The notes beneath the pieces are model-generated. The model saw only the letters and a list, made by a program, of their open reading frames with translations, did no database searches and was not told the origin of the DNA. This document shows positions 48,401 through 59,639 of a DNA stretch of 64,000 bases, in pieces (the stretch's first letter is position 1; the number at the start of each line of letters is the position of its first letter). The translations under genes and the position numbers were made by a program. The DNA is taken from assembly GCA_021292105.1 (NCBI GenBank), contig CM037869.1, positions 27,667,536-27,731,535 on the forward strand. The letters are read 5' to 3'. Origin of the DNA: Anadara kagoshimensis. Lineage: Eukaryota > Mollusca > Bivalvia > Arcoida > Arcidae.

Positions 48401-50179
48401 GATGACATTGTCTTCAGAAAGCCGGTGGAAGTGGGTTCACTGTTATTCTTGTCATCTCAGGTTAGTGATTGAATCTGTGTCTGTTATCATTTTTTTTAAA
48501 ATTAATCATAATATACATTTAAAAATACATTTTTTAATGTAATTCATGATTGAATTAAAAAAAACAATAAAAAATATTATAAAATTATTATTAACTATAT
48601 ATGACAACTCAAAATGGCACACTTGTCTTATGATTGATTAAAAGGGCTTCATCTCCTAAGCAAGAATGTTTAACTTATACAAAGACGTCACAATCTATAC
48701 GTTAAGTGACGGAACTTCGACTTCTAGTACGTTCAGGGCAATGTTCAGTGGGGGTTACATAGTGTGCCACACCTACTGTATCGCATGACATCGGTTTAAA
48801 GTTTTATTCCGAAAGACCCAGCAACTTTAATTTTCTAAATGTTCAGTGTTTGGCGAAAAGAAAAGTAGCTACTCATTTTCAAGTCAGAAGCGGTCAAGGT
48901 TTAGGTCCCGACCTACCATATAGGGAGCGCACACTCTACCAGTAATGTTAATGAGCCACCGTAGTCGTTTTAATGGAAGAGCTTATATATACGGTATACG
49001 AAATTCTTAATGAATGGATACCTAATAACTCGTGTCAAAGTTGACAACCATTCTCTTCATGAACAAAATATAGAAATACACAATATGAGCTCATTTTAAA
49101 TAAATACCTGTTTTATTTTAATAAAGGTTGTGTATACACGGAGTTCATTTTTGATGTTAAAAGTCCATGCTGAAGTTGTTGGCTTAGATGGATCACGTGT
49201 TGTTACTAATGACTTTCACTTCACTTTTGACTCAAAGTTAGATAATTTACCTAATGTCTTACCAAAGACATACGCAGGTAGGCTGTTTATTTATTTTATT
49301 TTTTTTATTTTATTTTATTATACTCCTATTTAAAAGAAGAGCGGGTATACTGGTTTACCTCTGTCCTTTTGTCTGAAACAAAATTTTTCGTAACAATGTT
49401 CTCAGAAACTACTAAACACAGCCACTTGAAATTTTGTATGCGAGTTCAGTATGAGGTCCCATACAGCAAGTGTTGATTTGAAGTCTGTCACACAACACCT
49501 TCCTCCTGTTTACAAGCAAGTGTTGCTTAATGAGCAGTAGCTAACAGATTTCTTGTTTTGTTTGTTGCCTTTTCTTGTTTTTTATTGGTCATATACACCA
49601 ACTGCAAATTTTCTGTGTTACAGTTAGACAGTTTGTTGACAAAATTTAGAAAATACTAGATCAAATAATTCATTAAAAGGCGGAAAAGCTATTGTACTGC
49701 ATGAAAGCCTAAAATTGGATGCGGAAGGTCCTTTTTCAGTATGTTAAGGAGGCCTCGTCATGCCTCATAAGTAGAATATGCATAATATGAGATGCTAGAT
49801 TTACCCCATATATTTTTAAACGAATTTCTTTGAAACCACTTGAAACATTGTTTGGTGTGAAAAATACTTGGGTGGGGTATATTAAAATTTGACCATGGCG
49901 ACCGGATACAGCATGCGAAATGCCACTTACAACAAAATGGCTAACACATGTTTCTTTATTAATAGATTTAGTTTCAATTTGAAATAGTGAGCAGATGTCC
50001 AGCCATTTAAAATGTATAACTGTTTTTTTTTTGTTTTTTTTTTGTAATTTTTATGATTGTTATCAGCGATAGATGCCAATTTTCAAAATGTTTCATGTAA
50101 CTGATTATTTTTGTTTACTTTTATTTCAGAGTCTATGATATACCTAGATGGCAAACGTCGATATGAAGAGAAATCCTAA
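35854..50179 (+). CDS. ACOT9: Acyl-CoA thioesterase 9, mitochondrial (ACOT9 paralogue B, plus strand)
   Basis: Proposed exons: 35854-35913, 37075-37103, 38071-38177, 39359-39404, 39826-40031, 40733-40816, 41539-41642, 43444-43520, 44345-44412, 45295-45406, 46373-46463, 47140-47225, 48373-48460, 49127-49277, 50130-50179. The sum is 1359 nt, giving 452 residues in one frame with matched phases. From 39359 on, exon lengths equal those of the minus copy (46, 206 vs 200, 84, 104, 77, 68, 112, 91, 86, 88, 151 vs 150, 50 vs 44). Hotdog 1 shows RFGRILEDLD and SPLAIVTASVDRI; hotdog 2 shows KIFGGYIMRKAFELAWANA (from about 335) and VDDIVFRKPVEVGSLLFLSSQ. The end is ESMIYLDGKRRYEEKS. AATAAA lies at about 50315-50320. 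The first exon has a weak donor (ATG|GTGTAC). Translation could instead start at ATG 37075 (432 residues); both starts give a Lys/Arg-rich leader suited to mitochondrial import. Confidence 0.9.
36445..36720 (-). repeat. R1 repeat copy
   Basis: On the minus strand it has the usual TGTAGCTAGCTAAACAGG and the CTTCCGGAGCAC block. The 97-residue ORF at 36517 is this repeat and not a gene. Confidence 0.75.
37771..37949. mobile_element. Tc1/mariner-type MITE flanked by TA
   Basis: Ends are CAGCCAAACCTGCC and CAGGTTTTACTG, with TA on both sides. The interior has 'taaggaccacc' and 'aaggccact' blocks as in 22915-23091. Confidence 0.8.
38262..38606 (+). mobile_element. SINE-A, near full-length
   Basis: The tRNA-like head has an A-box 'ggtagctcagtggcagaatg' and a B-box 'gttcgaacc'. 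The core has 'accaagacttaaaaataacg', 'ttctttcaccaagcactct' and 'acgtctcgatataagt'. The 3' tail is 'aatcaatcaatcatc'. The same architecture is at 62784-63117. Confidence 0.8.
38672..38850 (-). mobile_element. SINE-A fragment, minus orientation
   Basis: It begins with a GATT-like tail and 'gggttttacatcccagtaaag', and is cut before the head. Confidence 0.6.
39412..39442. repeat. CA microsatellite directly after an ACOT9-B splice donor
   Basis: About 15 CA units begin seven bases after the end of exon 39359-39404. Confidence 0.9.
39595..39775 (-). repeat. R3 repeat copy beside the ACOT9-B exon homologous to ACOT9-A exon 3
   Basis: It reads in reverse order relative to 24215 ('tccttccgtccagatacg', 'gaacaaagcatcaacattga', 'gcaaatcacaaa'). 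It precedes exon 39826-40031, the same exon and same relative orientation as the R3 copy in the minus paralogue. Confidence 0.6.
40350..40672. repeat. MITE family 3 sequence with internal tandem duplication
   Basis: A 'cagtctccagcaaagttcct' to 'cgacaggtctgttctg' unit of about 115 bp occurs twice in tandem after a first 'cttagtgttcaactttcgac' end. It lies in an intron of ACOT9 copy B. Confidence 0.6.
40830..41140 (-). mobile_element. SINE-A, minus orientation
   Basis: Starts with a long (GATT)n tail, then 'gagttttacgtcccagtcaa', and ends near 'gaagtcttggccagacctct'. It begins 13 bases after the donor of exon 40733-40816. Confidence 0.75.
41140..41440 (-). mobile_element. Second SINE-A copy, minus orientation
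   Basis: Core 'cgagtgtttgacgaaagaac' and 'taagtcttaatcatacccca', then the reversed head 'gaaacccacgacctcccaca' and 'ccaattgagctaccat'. The two short ORFs here (41084, 41245) come from these SINEs. Confidence 0.7.
41885..42285 (+). repeat. R1 repeat, near full-length copy
   Basis: It runs from 'gcaatggtagagcttgttcc' through 'tgtctctgtatctaaactta' and 'gtgtagccagttagact' to 'tttgctttgggaattgatta'. Length is about 400 bp, matching the reverse copy at 8425. Confidence 0.75.
42620..43055. repeat. Two R1 copies in inverted, head-to-head arrangement
   Basis: The forward copy is about 42620-42835 and the reverse copy about 42836-43055. They converge at 'gtttgttgttattatag'. Confidence 0.65.
43532..43745. 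mobile_element. MITE family 3 copy
   Basis: The left end is 'aacctgtcgaaaggtcaaca' and the right end 'aaacttttgacaggcct', inverted. It starts about 12 bases after an ACOT9-B exon (43444-43520). Confidence 0.7.
46185..46290 (+). repeat. R1 repeat fragment
   Basis: Contains 'gtgtagctagctaaacaaga' and 'gattgtgattcggacatgga'; the middle is deleted. The 150-residue minus-strand ORF at 45814 overlaps it and has no recognisable domain. Confidence 0.6.
47491..47532 (-). ncRNA. Hammerhead-ribozyme repeat, degenerate core (copy 1)
   Basis: The minus strand has CTGATAA (consensus CTGATGA), a stem II GGAAT...AATCC, then GAAAC and TAGTGC. The conserved G of CTGATGA is changed to A, so self-cleavage is not expected. 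Flanking 'aattacatattata' is shared with the copies near 62 kb. Confidence 0.6.
47730..48345 (+). repeat. Two R1 fragments
   Basis: Fragments at about 47730-48000 and 48195-48345. The second ends about 30 bases before the acceptor of exon 48373-48460. Confidence 0.55.
48630..48965 (-). mobile_element. SINE-A copy, minus orientation, diverged
   Basis: 'gattgattaaaagggcttca' at the tail end, core 'gttcagtgtttggcgaaaag', head 'ggtttaggtcccgacctacc'. Confidence 0.65.
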
Positions 50180-51649
50180 AATATACCCAATACTAGTCAT
50201 TATATTAACTTACGACAATAAGATAACTGTGTATTGACCGATATGTTACTCAAGTCAACAAATGAGCTTTAAAAATCCAACTTGGTTTTTATTTGTAAAA
50301 TGATTTATTAATTTAATAAAATGTTTGTGTTTTTATTTTATCAACTGTTATTTATTTGATTTGAAGGTGATTACTTCAACCAGATGGAATGCTTGTAGGA
50401 CTTTACCAGAAACATGTATACAATCAGGTTGGGAAATGTCCTCTTATCACCGATGTAAGCTATGAAATGGTGTTTGTTCGTTAAGGATGCAAAAGATTGG
50501 TTGATTGAGTGTTGCTTAACGTCGCATAAGCAATTTTTCAGCTATACGCGACGGGGACTATTAATGAAATTGGTGACTGAAAAACACCCATCATATAACT
50601 TAATGAACACCAGTGCGCCTCATAATGAGCAGACCGTCTCGATACCTCCATGGTAGAGCTTCTGCATCCAGAGCCAAATATTGTGGATTCAAACCCCGGC
50701 TTGGTAATCCATTGAACTTTTTAGATTTGAGAAACTGTTCTTGTATAATGTTTAACGTTGTATCGGCAATTAATCAGCTATTAAAGACGAGAATAAATCT
50801 ATAATCTCTAAGGATAATGTTAAAAACAAGTTTTGCGATAGATTTGAGTTTGTATTACCGTATGTTCTGCCTAATTCTAGCGGGCACGCAGGACAACTCA
50901 GTGAACGGTTGCTAACTCAATGAGTCAGTACGCGGCATCCAAGCATACCAACTATCATTTCTCCAGTCACAGTATCTTGCAGCACTGGATGAACCAGTAC
51001 TAGTATCTCAAATTTTAAAGTCTTGTGCGTGACCCGACGGGGGTTTCAACCCAGACCTCCTGTCCTGTTTAGCGTACTGACTCTGCTCTGAACTAGCACA
51101 CATAATGCCACCCCGAATGCATGCTAGGACAAATCTGACCATAAAACACACTGACACATCTCGTGCCTTAGATTGGTCCATTGAGATGAATAAAATTTCT
51201 GCAATTTCACCTATGTCTATAAGTTAAATACTCTTGCCTGGGACGTTAAACTCATTGAATCAATTAAAAGCTTCTAGAAATAGTACGCTCACATTGATTG
51301 TAAAGAAACAACAAATGGACATGATGTACAGCCCAAATCGGCGAATGAAATTGAAATTAAAAAAATAATTATAACCCCGCTTCCTGATTTAAGCTTATGA
51401 AAATTGTAAGATTTCCATTATTTGTGCTATTATTTCTTTTAAAAAAACGCAACTAGATATAATCAACAAATCATTTTTATTATAACAAGTTATTGGAACA
51501 AAATTTATTGTTAAATCAACTTAAACTTTTAATATAGATTACAAATGCCCAGATAATTCGTGCACTCCACCCACCCACCCCACCCAAAAAAGAAAATCAT
51601 TACTATACCTATCTTGTCTCTATTAGTGATTAAACTAGTACATACCTAC

Positions 51650-51848
51650 AGACCTGTCGAAAGTTTAACACCTAACATACGATCGCTAAATCCATATGTT
51701 AACAATATCTCGACAGCTTCTTCGACAGGTGCTATCTCTCGCTGCAGGTTTTCTTTTGGCCATAAGCTAAATTTCGACCAATCGGCAGCTGAACTTTGAC
51801 TCCTTTTTTATAAGCTATCCTAACGTTAAACTTTTGACAGGTATGTAC
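51650..51848. mobile_element. MITE family 3 copy
   Basis: Ends are 'gacctgtcgaaagtttaaca' and 'cgttaaacttttgacaggt', inverted, about 197 bp apart. Confidence 0.75.
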
Positions 51849-51863
51849 TGTACTTACAGTATA

Positions 51864-52113
51864 CGTAAACAACTTTGACCTGTCCGCTTGACCTTTCATT
51901 TAAATATTTATCACGGACCAATTGCAACTATGTATAGGGAACACAGGTGTTTATGTTTGTATACATCATGAGATATACTCACCGCTTAGAGTACACTTGT
52001 GCTCTGCGTATGTATTAACTTGGATCTTAACGCTATCCATTTATTGGTTGGACCCTCCTATATGAATATTCCTAATGAAAAGTCAAACGGACAGGTCAAA
52101 GTTGTTTGCCTAT
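51864..52113. mobile_element. MITE family 2 copy
   Basis: Ends are 'gtaaacaactttgacctgtc' and 'gacaggtcaaagttgtttgc', inverted. It abuts the family 3 element, with 15 bases between them. Confidence 0.75.
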
Positions 52114-53017
52114 ATATACCTATGCCGTTAAAATCACATCAATCACACAATTGTTTGCGAATTAATACTAAACACAATAATTTCCTAACATTATTAATTT
52201 CGCCAGTGTACCACCTGATAAATACTTTTTAATATTCGCGTGGATTGTTTTGGAAAACTTTTACGTTGTAAATTCACACAATTACGTCGTTTTTACGGGA
52301 AAACGTGATTGCAATTCCACATTTAATGAAAATAATCGTCCCGCACAGAAGGGGTATCACGTGATACACTGGCGAAATCCATTGTTAATCTCTATTTTAA
52401 TTCATGATCTAAAAATACCCATTGATATATCTATAAAGTGTTTTTACCCCGCTTTTCATTACAAGTTTATTGTAACATCGTAAAAATAAAGTACCCCGAC
52501 AAAAATCTGCAAGAAATTACAAATAGGATTCTAGGGCTGCACAGAAGTGACATAAATATATATTTTATATAACGTGCAAACGTAAAACTTATATGTGCGT
52601 ATATAGTAGTAACTATTGCTTTCGCGCGTTAATAAGTGCGCACGTATTACCTATTATCTGCGAAGGTAATATAAAGATATATTCTGCATGTCACTTCTGT
52701 CTCAACGTAGGGTTCATTAATGAAATGCTATTTTTACAAACAATATAATACACGCATAAATTCCGGTTTTAATGAGCTTTTGTCATACCACGTGATGCCC
52801 ACTAACAATTGCTTCCACTGGTTACGGATCTCGTTCTACCTGCAAACGTCATTCTTACGAGCACGTGTCAGAGTATACAATTCCGTAACCAGGATATACA
52901 TTGAGTTAGTAACGGTATCACGTGGTACACGACAGGAAATCGCGGACAGCGCAATATAATTAATTTATTTACATTTTAAACAGTCATTGTATTTTGAAGA
53001 TTGACGAGCACATTCTC

Positions 53018-56000
53018 TTACTTATTAATTTTGAATGGTGTAAGGACATGCTCGTTCTTCACCGGAACCGGATATGCGCGACTTCTGACGCTTTGACCCG
53101 GTAGCACCTTTACTAACATAGGCCTGACAACAGACGGTAGACGATGGGGAGCAGCATAAGGGACTGGTCTCCTTTTCCCCTCTTGTATTCTGGAAGGAGG
53201 AGTTTCAATATTTTCGTTAACAACCTGGGCTGGAGCCTTGACATCTCGGGGCCCTGGGTCATGATAAGCCTGTGGTAACGGAGGTGGTGTTCTGATTGGT
53301 AGCCTGAAGTGACCGTTGTTAACAGGCAATGGTGGTGGTGCTTTGACTTCACTTCTTCCTCCTATTGGTGACGGAGTTCTCACATGGTGCTCAGGCTGAT
53401 TTGTATCGGTTTTTAACGGTAGAAACTTGAACAGTTCGGAATTACCGTGCGCCCTGACGTTATCTCTAGGACTACCATGTGGCGTAGCTGTATCAATCCA
53501 GAAGATGGAGCTCTTCTTACACATGGACATAATTGTCTGTCCAACTGTCTCCCCAAACTGCATCAGCTGCGGTGGGGTTTGAACAATCCGTGGATTCTAC
53601 AAATAATATTTAAGAAATAATCAATTTCAATCAGAGAATAATGCACGGGTGGGTAGGCACTCAACGATATAAAGTATGAAGTGGCGAAGTTAAATGAAAT
53701 TAAATTGTCAAAGTACTAGTGCTTTTAAATTTTTTCCTGGATATATTTGACGTTTTATAGTTCCATGTTCCTTCCATTCTCAAATTTGTTTTTGACGTAG
53801 CCTATATAGTTAGCCAGCCAGGATGTGCTTACTAGTGGTGGGACCGATTGTCTCATAATTATTGACTACAAAATGTCATCCGATTCTAACCGATGATCGA
53901 TTATGATTTAACTGATTTCCAATCACAAGTGCTTACCCTCCCGGAGCACCCGGTCTCACATTCCTTGGTAAAGTTAACGTGTTTCACTGGACTGGTATGT
54001 TTGTTTTTATATATAATTATTAAATGATGTTTGCTGTTGGACGTAAATTTATTTTAACACTTGTTGATACATATTTAAAACACATCGTTTTATATGTATG
54101 TACAGTTTTATATGATTGATCATTTATGATGACCAGGCCTCGGTTTCACAATCATTATAGCTAAGATTTTCCTTTTATTTGAATCTTGCAAAATTTCAAA
54201 TACTTTTATTAATTGTTTAAGTATTCGGGAATTTAAGCTGTCATCTAGATTGATCCATTTGCATTTATTTTTGACAAAAATATTAACCAGAAGTTACAAA
54301 AAGAGATATTAAAAACCAGCTAAATTTATTTTAAGGAAAATCTAAGCTAAATAAAGGCAGTAAAGTCGGGACCAGAAGTTGTTATTAAATTTAATTGCGA
54401 GAGTTTTCTTATATCATTTTAAGAATAAGCGATTCCAAAAAAAACTAAAAATTCACTTTGTGTATGATAAAAATAATACATGTACTTGTTCTGTATAACA
54501 TATCTTTAAAACCGATGTCCCATGTAACGACAAGCGTGGCACGTTAAAGATCCTTCCCTGAGCCATCCAAAGGTAAAACTATTTGCCACTTCATCTGTAG
54601 CTAGTGACGTCTCAAAGAAGTGAAATATTTTTTACTTGGGTGTAAAGCCACATTCAGTGAATCAATCGTTCAATCAACCATCCAATAATCAATCTATTAA
54701 TCATTATTTCTATAATCGTCTATTTTATATATACCTGTGTATGATATATGGTTTGTTTTTCCTCTTCATCAAGGTTCCACTCAGCATCATATTGTGTCAT
54801 AAAGCATGCCTGGAGATTCTTGTCTCTAATAACTGTGAACCTCTGAAAATCAAAACAAGCTATTATTACCCTGCAGGTCCTGGTTTCACGATCATTCCTT
54901 AAGGCCAAGTGGTACAAATGGATGCTGACGTTACGCGCGGCGTGTACAGATCTATGCACTTTGATGGTATTATTCTAAGTCCTAACCAGGGACTGTCATA
55001 ATTTTGATAAATAACTTGCAGGGAATAAAATACATAATATCTATCGATTAAAAATATTAATGAAAATATACAAGAAAAGTATCATAAATACGACACACGG
55101 ATAAATTCAACAGATCTAGATATCGATACCAGTGATTCACTGAAGATTTGCCTTTTTATACCTTCAATTGATAAAGACGTTTTTTCACAAAATTTAATTG
55201 ATGATATCTTTTTTAATATTGTTTCGATTTTCAAAATTCTTTCAGATTTTAAAAATTAAAGATTTTCAAATTTTTCAAACACTATGACTTTAAAAATTTA
55301 TTTGCAATGATGTCATGAAAATTTATACCGAAATACGGGGTGTATCTGCAAAATGGCGTACGGAGTTTCTGGGTGACGTATTTTCGAGCTCGGTGGTTTT
55401 TTTAACAGTAATTCACTTTGGCCAAGTAAAATGATTTGAATTATAATGATTTCTTCACTCTAGTCAAGATTTTGTCTCAATAGTTCAATATCTTTTTCAT
55501 GTTTCAAATGTAGCCATTGATAATATTTCCTTGACTCTGAATGGCCCTTGTTCTTGAATTTTTGAAGTATCATTATTGACTCTTATTTCGGATGATAAGG
55601 CCTTGTTTTTCTGCTATTCGGAGTAATAATGTTTCTGAATATTATTATTTCTATCATAATTATTATTCCATAGTGACTGGGACTATAAAATAATCTAATT
55701 GATGACGTAATTTGTATACAAATAATACAAATAATAAAATTAATATATTTACTATAACAGCGAGAAGCACAAACACAACACTCCTAGTTTACGAGGCGAT
55801 AACGGTAAATTTTGCAAAATCATGACGTTATTGTTAATTTTGGTCATATTTTCGCATCAAATTTCGTCTTTAAATTTTTATACCGAAAAATCAAGCAAGG
55901 TGACATATGTATTATGTTAGTTTTTCAAACACTTGTAGGACAATCTGTTATTTTTCTACACTTTTCCCAATTTTTCAGAGCCTGAAAAAATGCAATTTCC

Positions 56001-59000
56001 CATTAATCCTATGTTAAAATCCCGACATTTTTGACATTTTTCACGCTTTATAGCTAAAAAAGTAAAAAGGTGACCCCTATATTTTTTTTTACATTTTCAG
56101 ATGCGCCTCAAAAAGTTTTACAGATATGGAAAAAATCAGAAACTTGTAGGATAGTGTCCATTTGTACCACTTGGCCTTAACTGTGACAAGTTTCAATTCT
56201 GAATAATTTCGTTTTTTTTCAAGATACTTATGAATTTTAAGTGTCATTTTGAAGATCTCTCTGAGCTTATTATATCTATAATCCAATTTTGTCGAAACGT
56301 CTTTATTTGCAATACGATGAAACTTTGTCAAAATTTGACAGATTTGAGTTAAGGAAAATATTAGTTATGGAATTGTTTAGCGCGTTATGATCTATATAGC
56401 TAGTTAATGAAAGTCATTGCAATATAAACGCCGTTTCTAGACAGTTCAATGGTTATATTTACATTTCGCCCTTTTCGGAAATCTTATTTTGTTTTTTTTA
56501 ATACTGCAATTACACTGTCGCGTACGAAATTCATTTCAAATCGCTGGAACAGACAATTTATGACGTCACGCGTATAGGCACAAGGAAGAGTTGAGTGACG
56601 TTACATTAGCAATGGCATTTATACTTCTGGTCTCAAACAGAGGTTAATACATTAAAACAACACAAAAGAAATATTTATTATTTAACCAATTTTAATTGTA
56701 TAGCACTAGCCGCTCGTTTCAGGATTAAAATTCCTCATCAGTAGTGCTCGAACCAAAGTTGTGGAAATACAAATATTTTTAAGAAGTTTAAATGAGAAAA
56801 GTCGAATGAGAAAAATATCATTTTACCTAATCCACCCAAGACAATGCTTTCAACAATCAGGCACAGGTTTGTTTTTTGTTTACTTTAAATTTAAGAAGAA
56901 AGTCCCATCCAGTTTTCACAATCATTTCATAACTAATATTTTCCTTAACTAAAATTTGGAAATTTTCAAATCCAGATATTTTTTTTAGTTTTCAAGATGT
57001 GCGTGTCATTTTGAAGATCAAGCTAAGCTTAATTCATCTACATGTATTGTAATGGTCGGAAACTTATTATTTAAATTACTCTAAAATGTTACCAATAGTT
57101 GGTGGAATTAAGTGAAGGAAAATCTTCGTTAAGGAATTATTCTGAAACTGGGGCTAAATAACTTTTATGAACAATGTTTATCGAACAATATGCACTACGT
57201 ATTGCCCCAAGTGTTTAATATACCCTTGGGTATATACATATTATATACACAGTGTGTATGTACAACACTCAGTATCAGGTCGAGTCCTTTTTTCGTAGCC
57301 GTATCACTATACGAGTCGCGCTTGCGGGACGAGTAGTGATACAGCTACGAAAAAAGGACGAGACCTGATACGAAGGGTTGTACATACACACTGTGTATAT
57401 AATATTTTTATCTAACATTTCCAATTTGGTTATTTAAAATAATGAAAAAAACAATATATTATGTGAAAAAATTACATTTTACCACAGAAAACCACTGAAC
57501 TATGTTATGACCGACAAATCCAAGACTCCCTGATGTCGTAACAATGAGAAAGTGCACGTGCGCTTTACCGCCAATGTTGTATCACCACACACTGTGGTGA
57601 TACAAGATTCTGTATCATACGTGTTCGATAAAACTTGTATTTCGTCAAATCAGATAGAAAAAACTAGTCTAATGTTAGATAATTTTTTATTAAACAGTCG
57701 ACAGTTGTATTTTGATTTTATCACACATATGGACCCTGTCCATAAATTAACATTTACAATACCAATGTTTTGGCTCAAGTATGTAACATTCGAATCACGA
57801 TAACACAGTGTTGGTTTTTATGTGTGATTCATTGACATTGTAATATACGTTAGAAGGTTAAAACCATTAGAAGATTTTCAGGCCCAGGCCATAGTTTCAC
57901 AATTATTCCTTAACTAAGATTTCCCTTAACGTTAAAGCAAATTTTGGCAATCTCCTTTGGAACTACAATTTTTGACAATTTTGTTAGTCTGAAATGACCT
58001 TCAAGATGACACATTAAATTCCTGATTAGAATAATTAATAAAATTAGAAAGATTTTAAATTTGCTAGATTTAAGTCAAGGAAAATCTTATTTAAGGAATG
58101 ATTGTGAAACTTAATTTAAATCTGGCAAGAAATCTTAATAATTATGTTAGCTTTTAAGACTGTCATGAATTTATGGTATCATACTGAAGATCGGTCTAAG
58201 CTTATAACATCTATATTTTAATTTTGTTGAAGCTTTTATTTTCTTTATTTGTATTACGATTAAAGTTATGGAAAATCGCAGTTAAGGAATAATGATCAAA
58301 CACTACTACAACGATATCATCTGATATCAAACTGGATTGAGGTTTTGGTCGACAATTTCGTGGCGATTAGATATACTAAGCTTATTTTTAAAGAAATTTC
58401 TTTCTCTTATACCTTATACTCAGTAGCGATTCATACCAAGAGTCGATTATTGTACAATCAGTTTTATTTGGTACCGAATGTCTGTATAAAGTCGGGAACC
58501 TCTCGGGTGTACTTTGATTATTTGTTCTCTTGTTACATCATTTTCTGTCACATGTTTAATTTAATGACGTCGTGTTTAGGCTACATTAATGGTTTTCTAT
58601 GCGTGATTCAGCTGAAATTCCCCGTGCTCCATAGTTTAGGCATTTATCGTTCACGCATGTATGAAAATATTAGGCAAGAGTTTAAAGTTGGAAAATCTTT
58701 CCGGATATTTTGTGATTATTTGGCATGTGTCGGTTATCTTATTTCTTCTCAGGTGTTTAATGCCATGCTTTGGATAGATGTTTGAACTGTTATGTTTACG
58801 TTATTTTCTGTCTCGTTTGTGATGTCGTTTTTTAGTTACGCCATGTAACTGCCATGTGTTTAATGTCATGTTTTGGATACGTTGATAATTTCTTGTTACG
58901 TGCTGTCTGGTTAGAATCCCTGTTTCTTCCATAAAATGTGTTATCGATGCAAGTTATTAATTTATGGAGTGTGTGCACGTGCGTTGGTGGACTTACCGTT

Positions 59001-59588
59001 TTGTCATCGTTAAATTTAACCACAGCCCCCTGGTCTACGACGTCTAGCAGGCTAAGAGGTTGGTACTGTGGATTCGATATTTCTTCCACAGGATTGTGAT
59101 CCTAAAATGTAAACAATAGAAGTAATTATTATATCTGTAAATAAAGCAAACATAACAAACAATATATAGAGAAAAAACATTCCAACCTTTTGCGGCATCA
59201 TGCCGCTGTAGTCACATCAGCTGTCGAATGAAGCAGTTTTATTCTTCAAAAGGTTATAATAAAACTGTTTTTGTTTAAATGTATTAAACGAAGCAAAAGA
59301 GCTTGTTTAGAATATATTCTCTATTTTAAAAATAGCATTTTTATCTCTAGCCTTTCGAAGAAAGAGGGAGAGGGGTATTAAATTCGAGTTTACGTCCGTC
59401 CGAAATTCTTGTCTGCACAAATTCTCCAAAATTGTAGAGCATTTTTTTTCATGAAACTTGGAGCAAAGCATCAACATTGACAGGATGCGCATATATATAT
59501 ATGACGATAAAGGCGCCATATAGCGACGACGATGATTATTATGAAAATAGTTATTGTCAAACACAATGGGTGCTAGCTATATATATAT

Positions 59589-59639
<51 letters not shown>

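Larger units (their letters stand above)
50180..52963. other. Intergenic region between convergent ACOT9-B and the BRICHOS-like gene
   Basis: After the ACOT9-B poly(A) signal near 50315 there is a SINE-B-like stretch (about 50650-51250), a MITE family 3 copy (51650-51848) and a MITE family 2 copy (51864-52113). The interval 52120-52960 is AT-rich, with no repeat or gene recognised. AATAAA for the minus-strand gene is at 52964-52969. Confidence 0.6.

Noticed and set aside
58345..58785. 146-residue ORF on the plus strand
   Set aside because: No domain, low-complexity hydrophobic composition, partly made of an imperfect local duplication ('gtgtttaatg.catg.tttgga' recurs near 58865), and no splice context.
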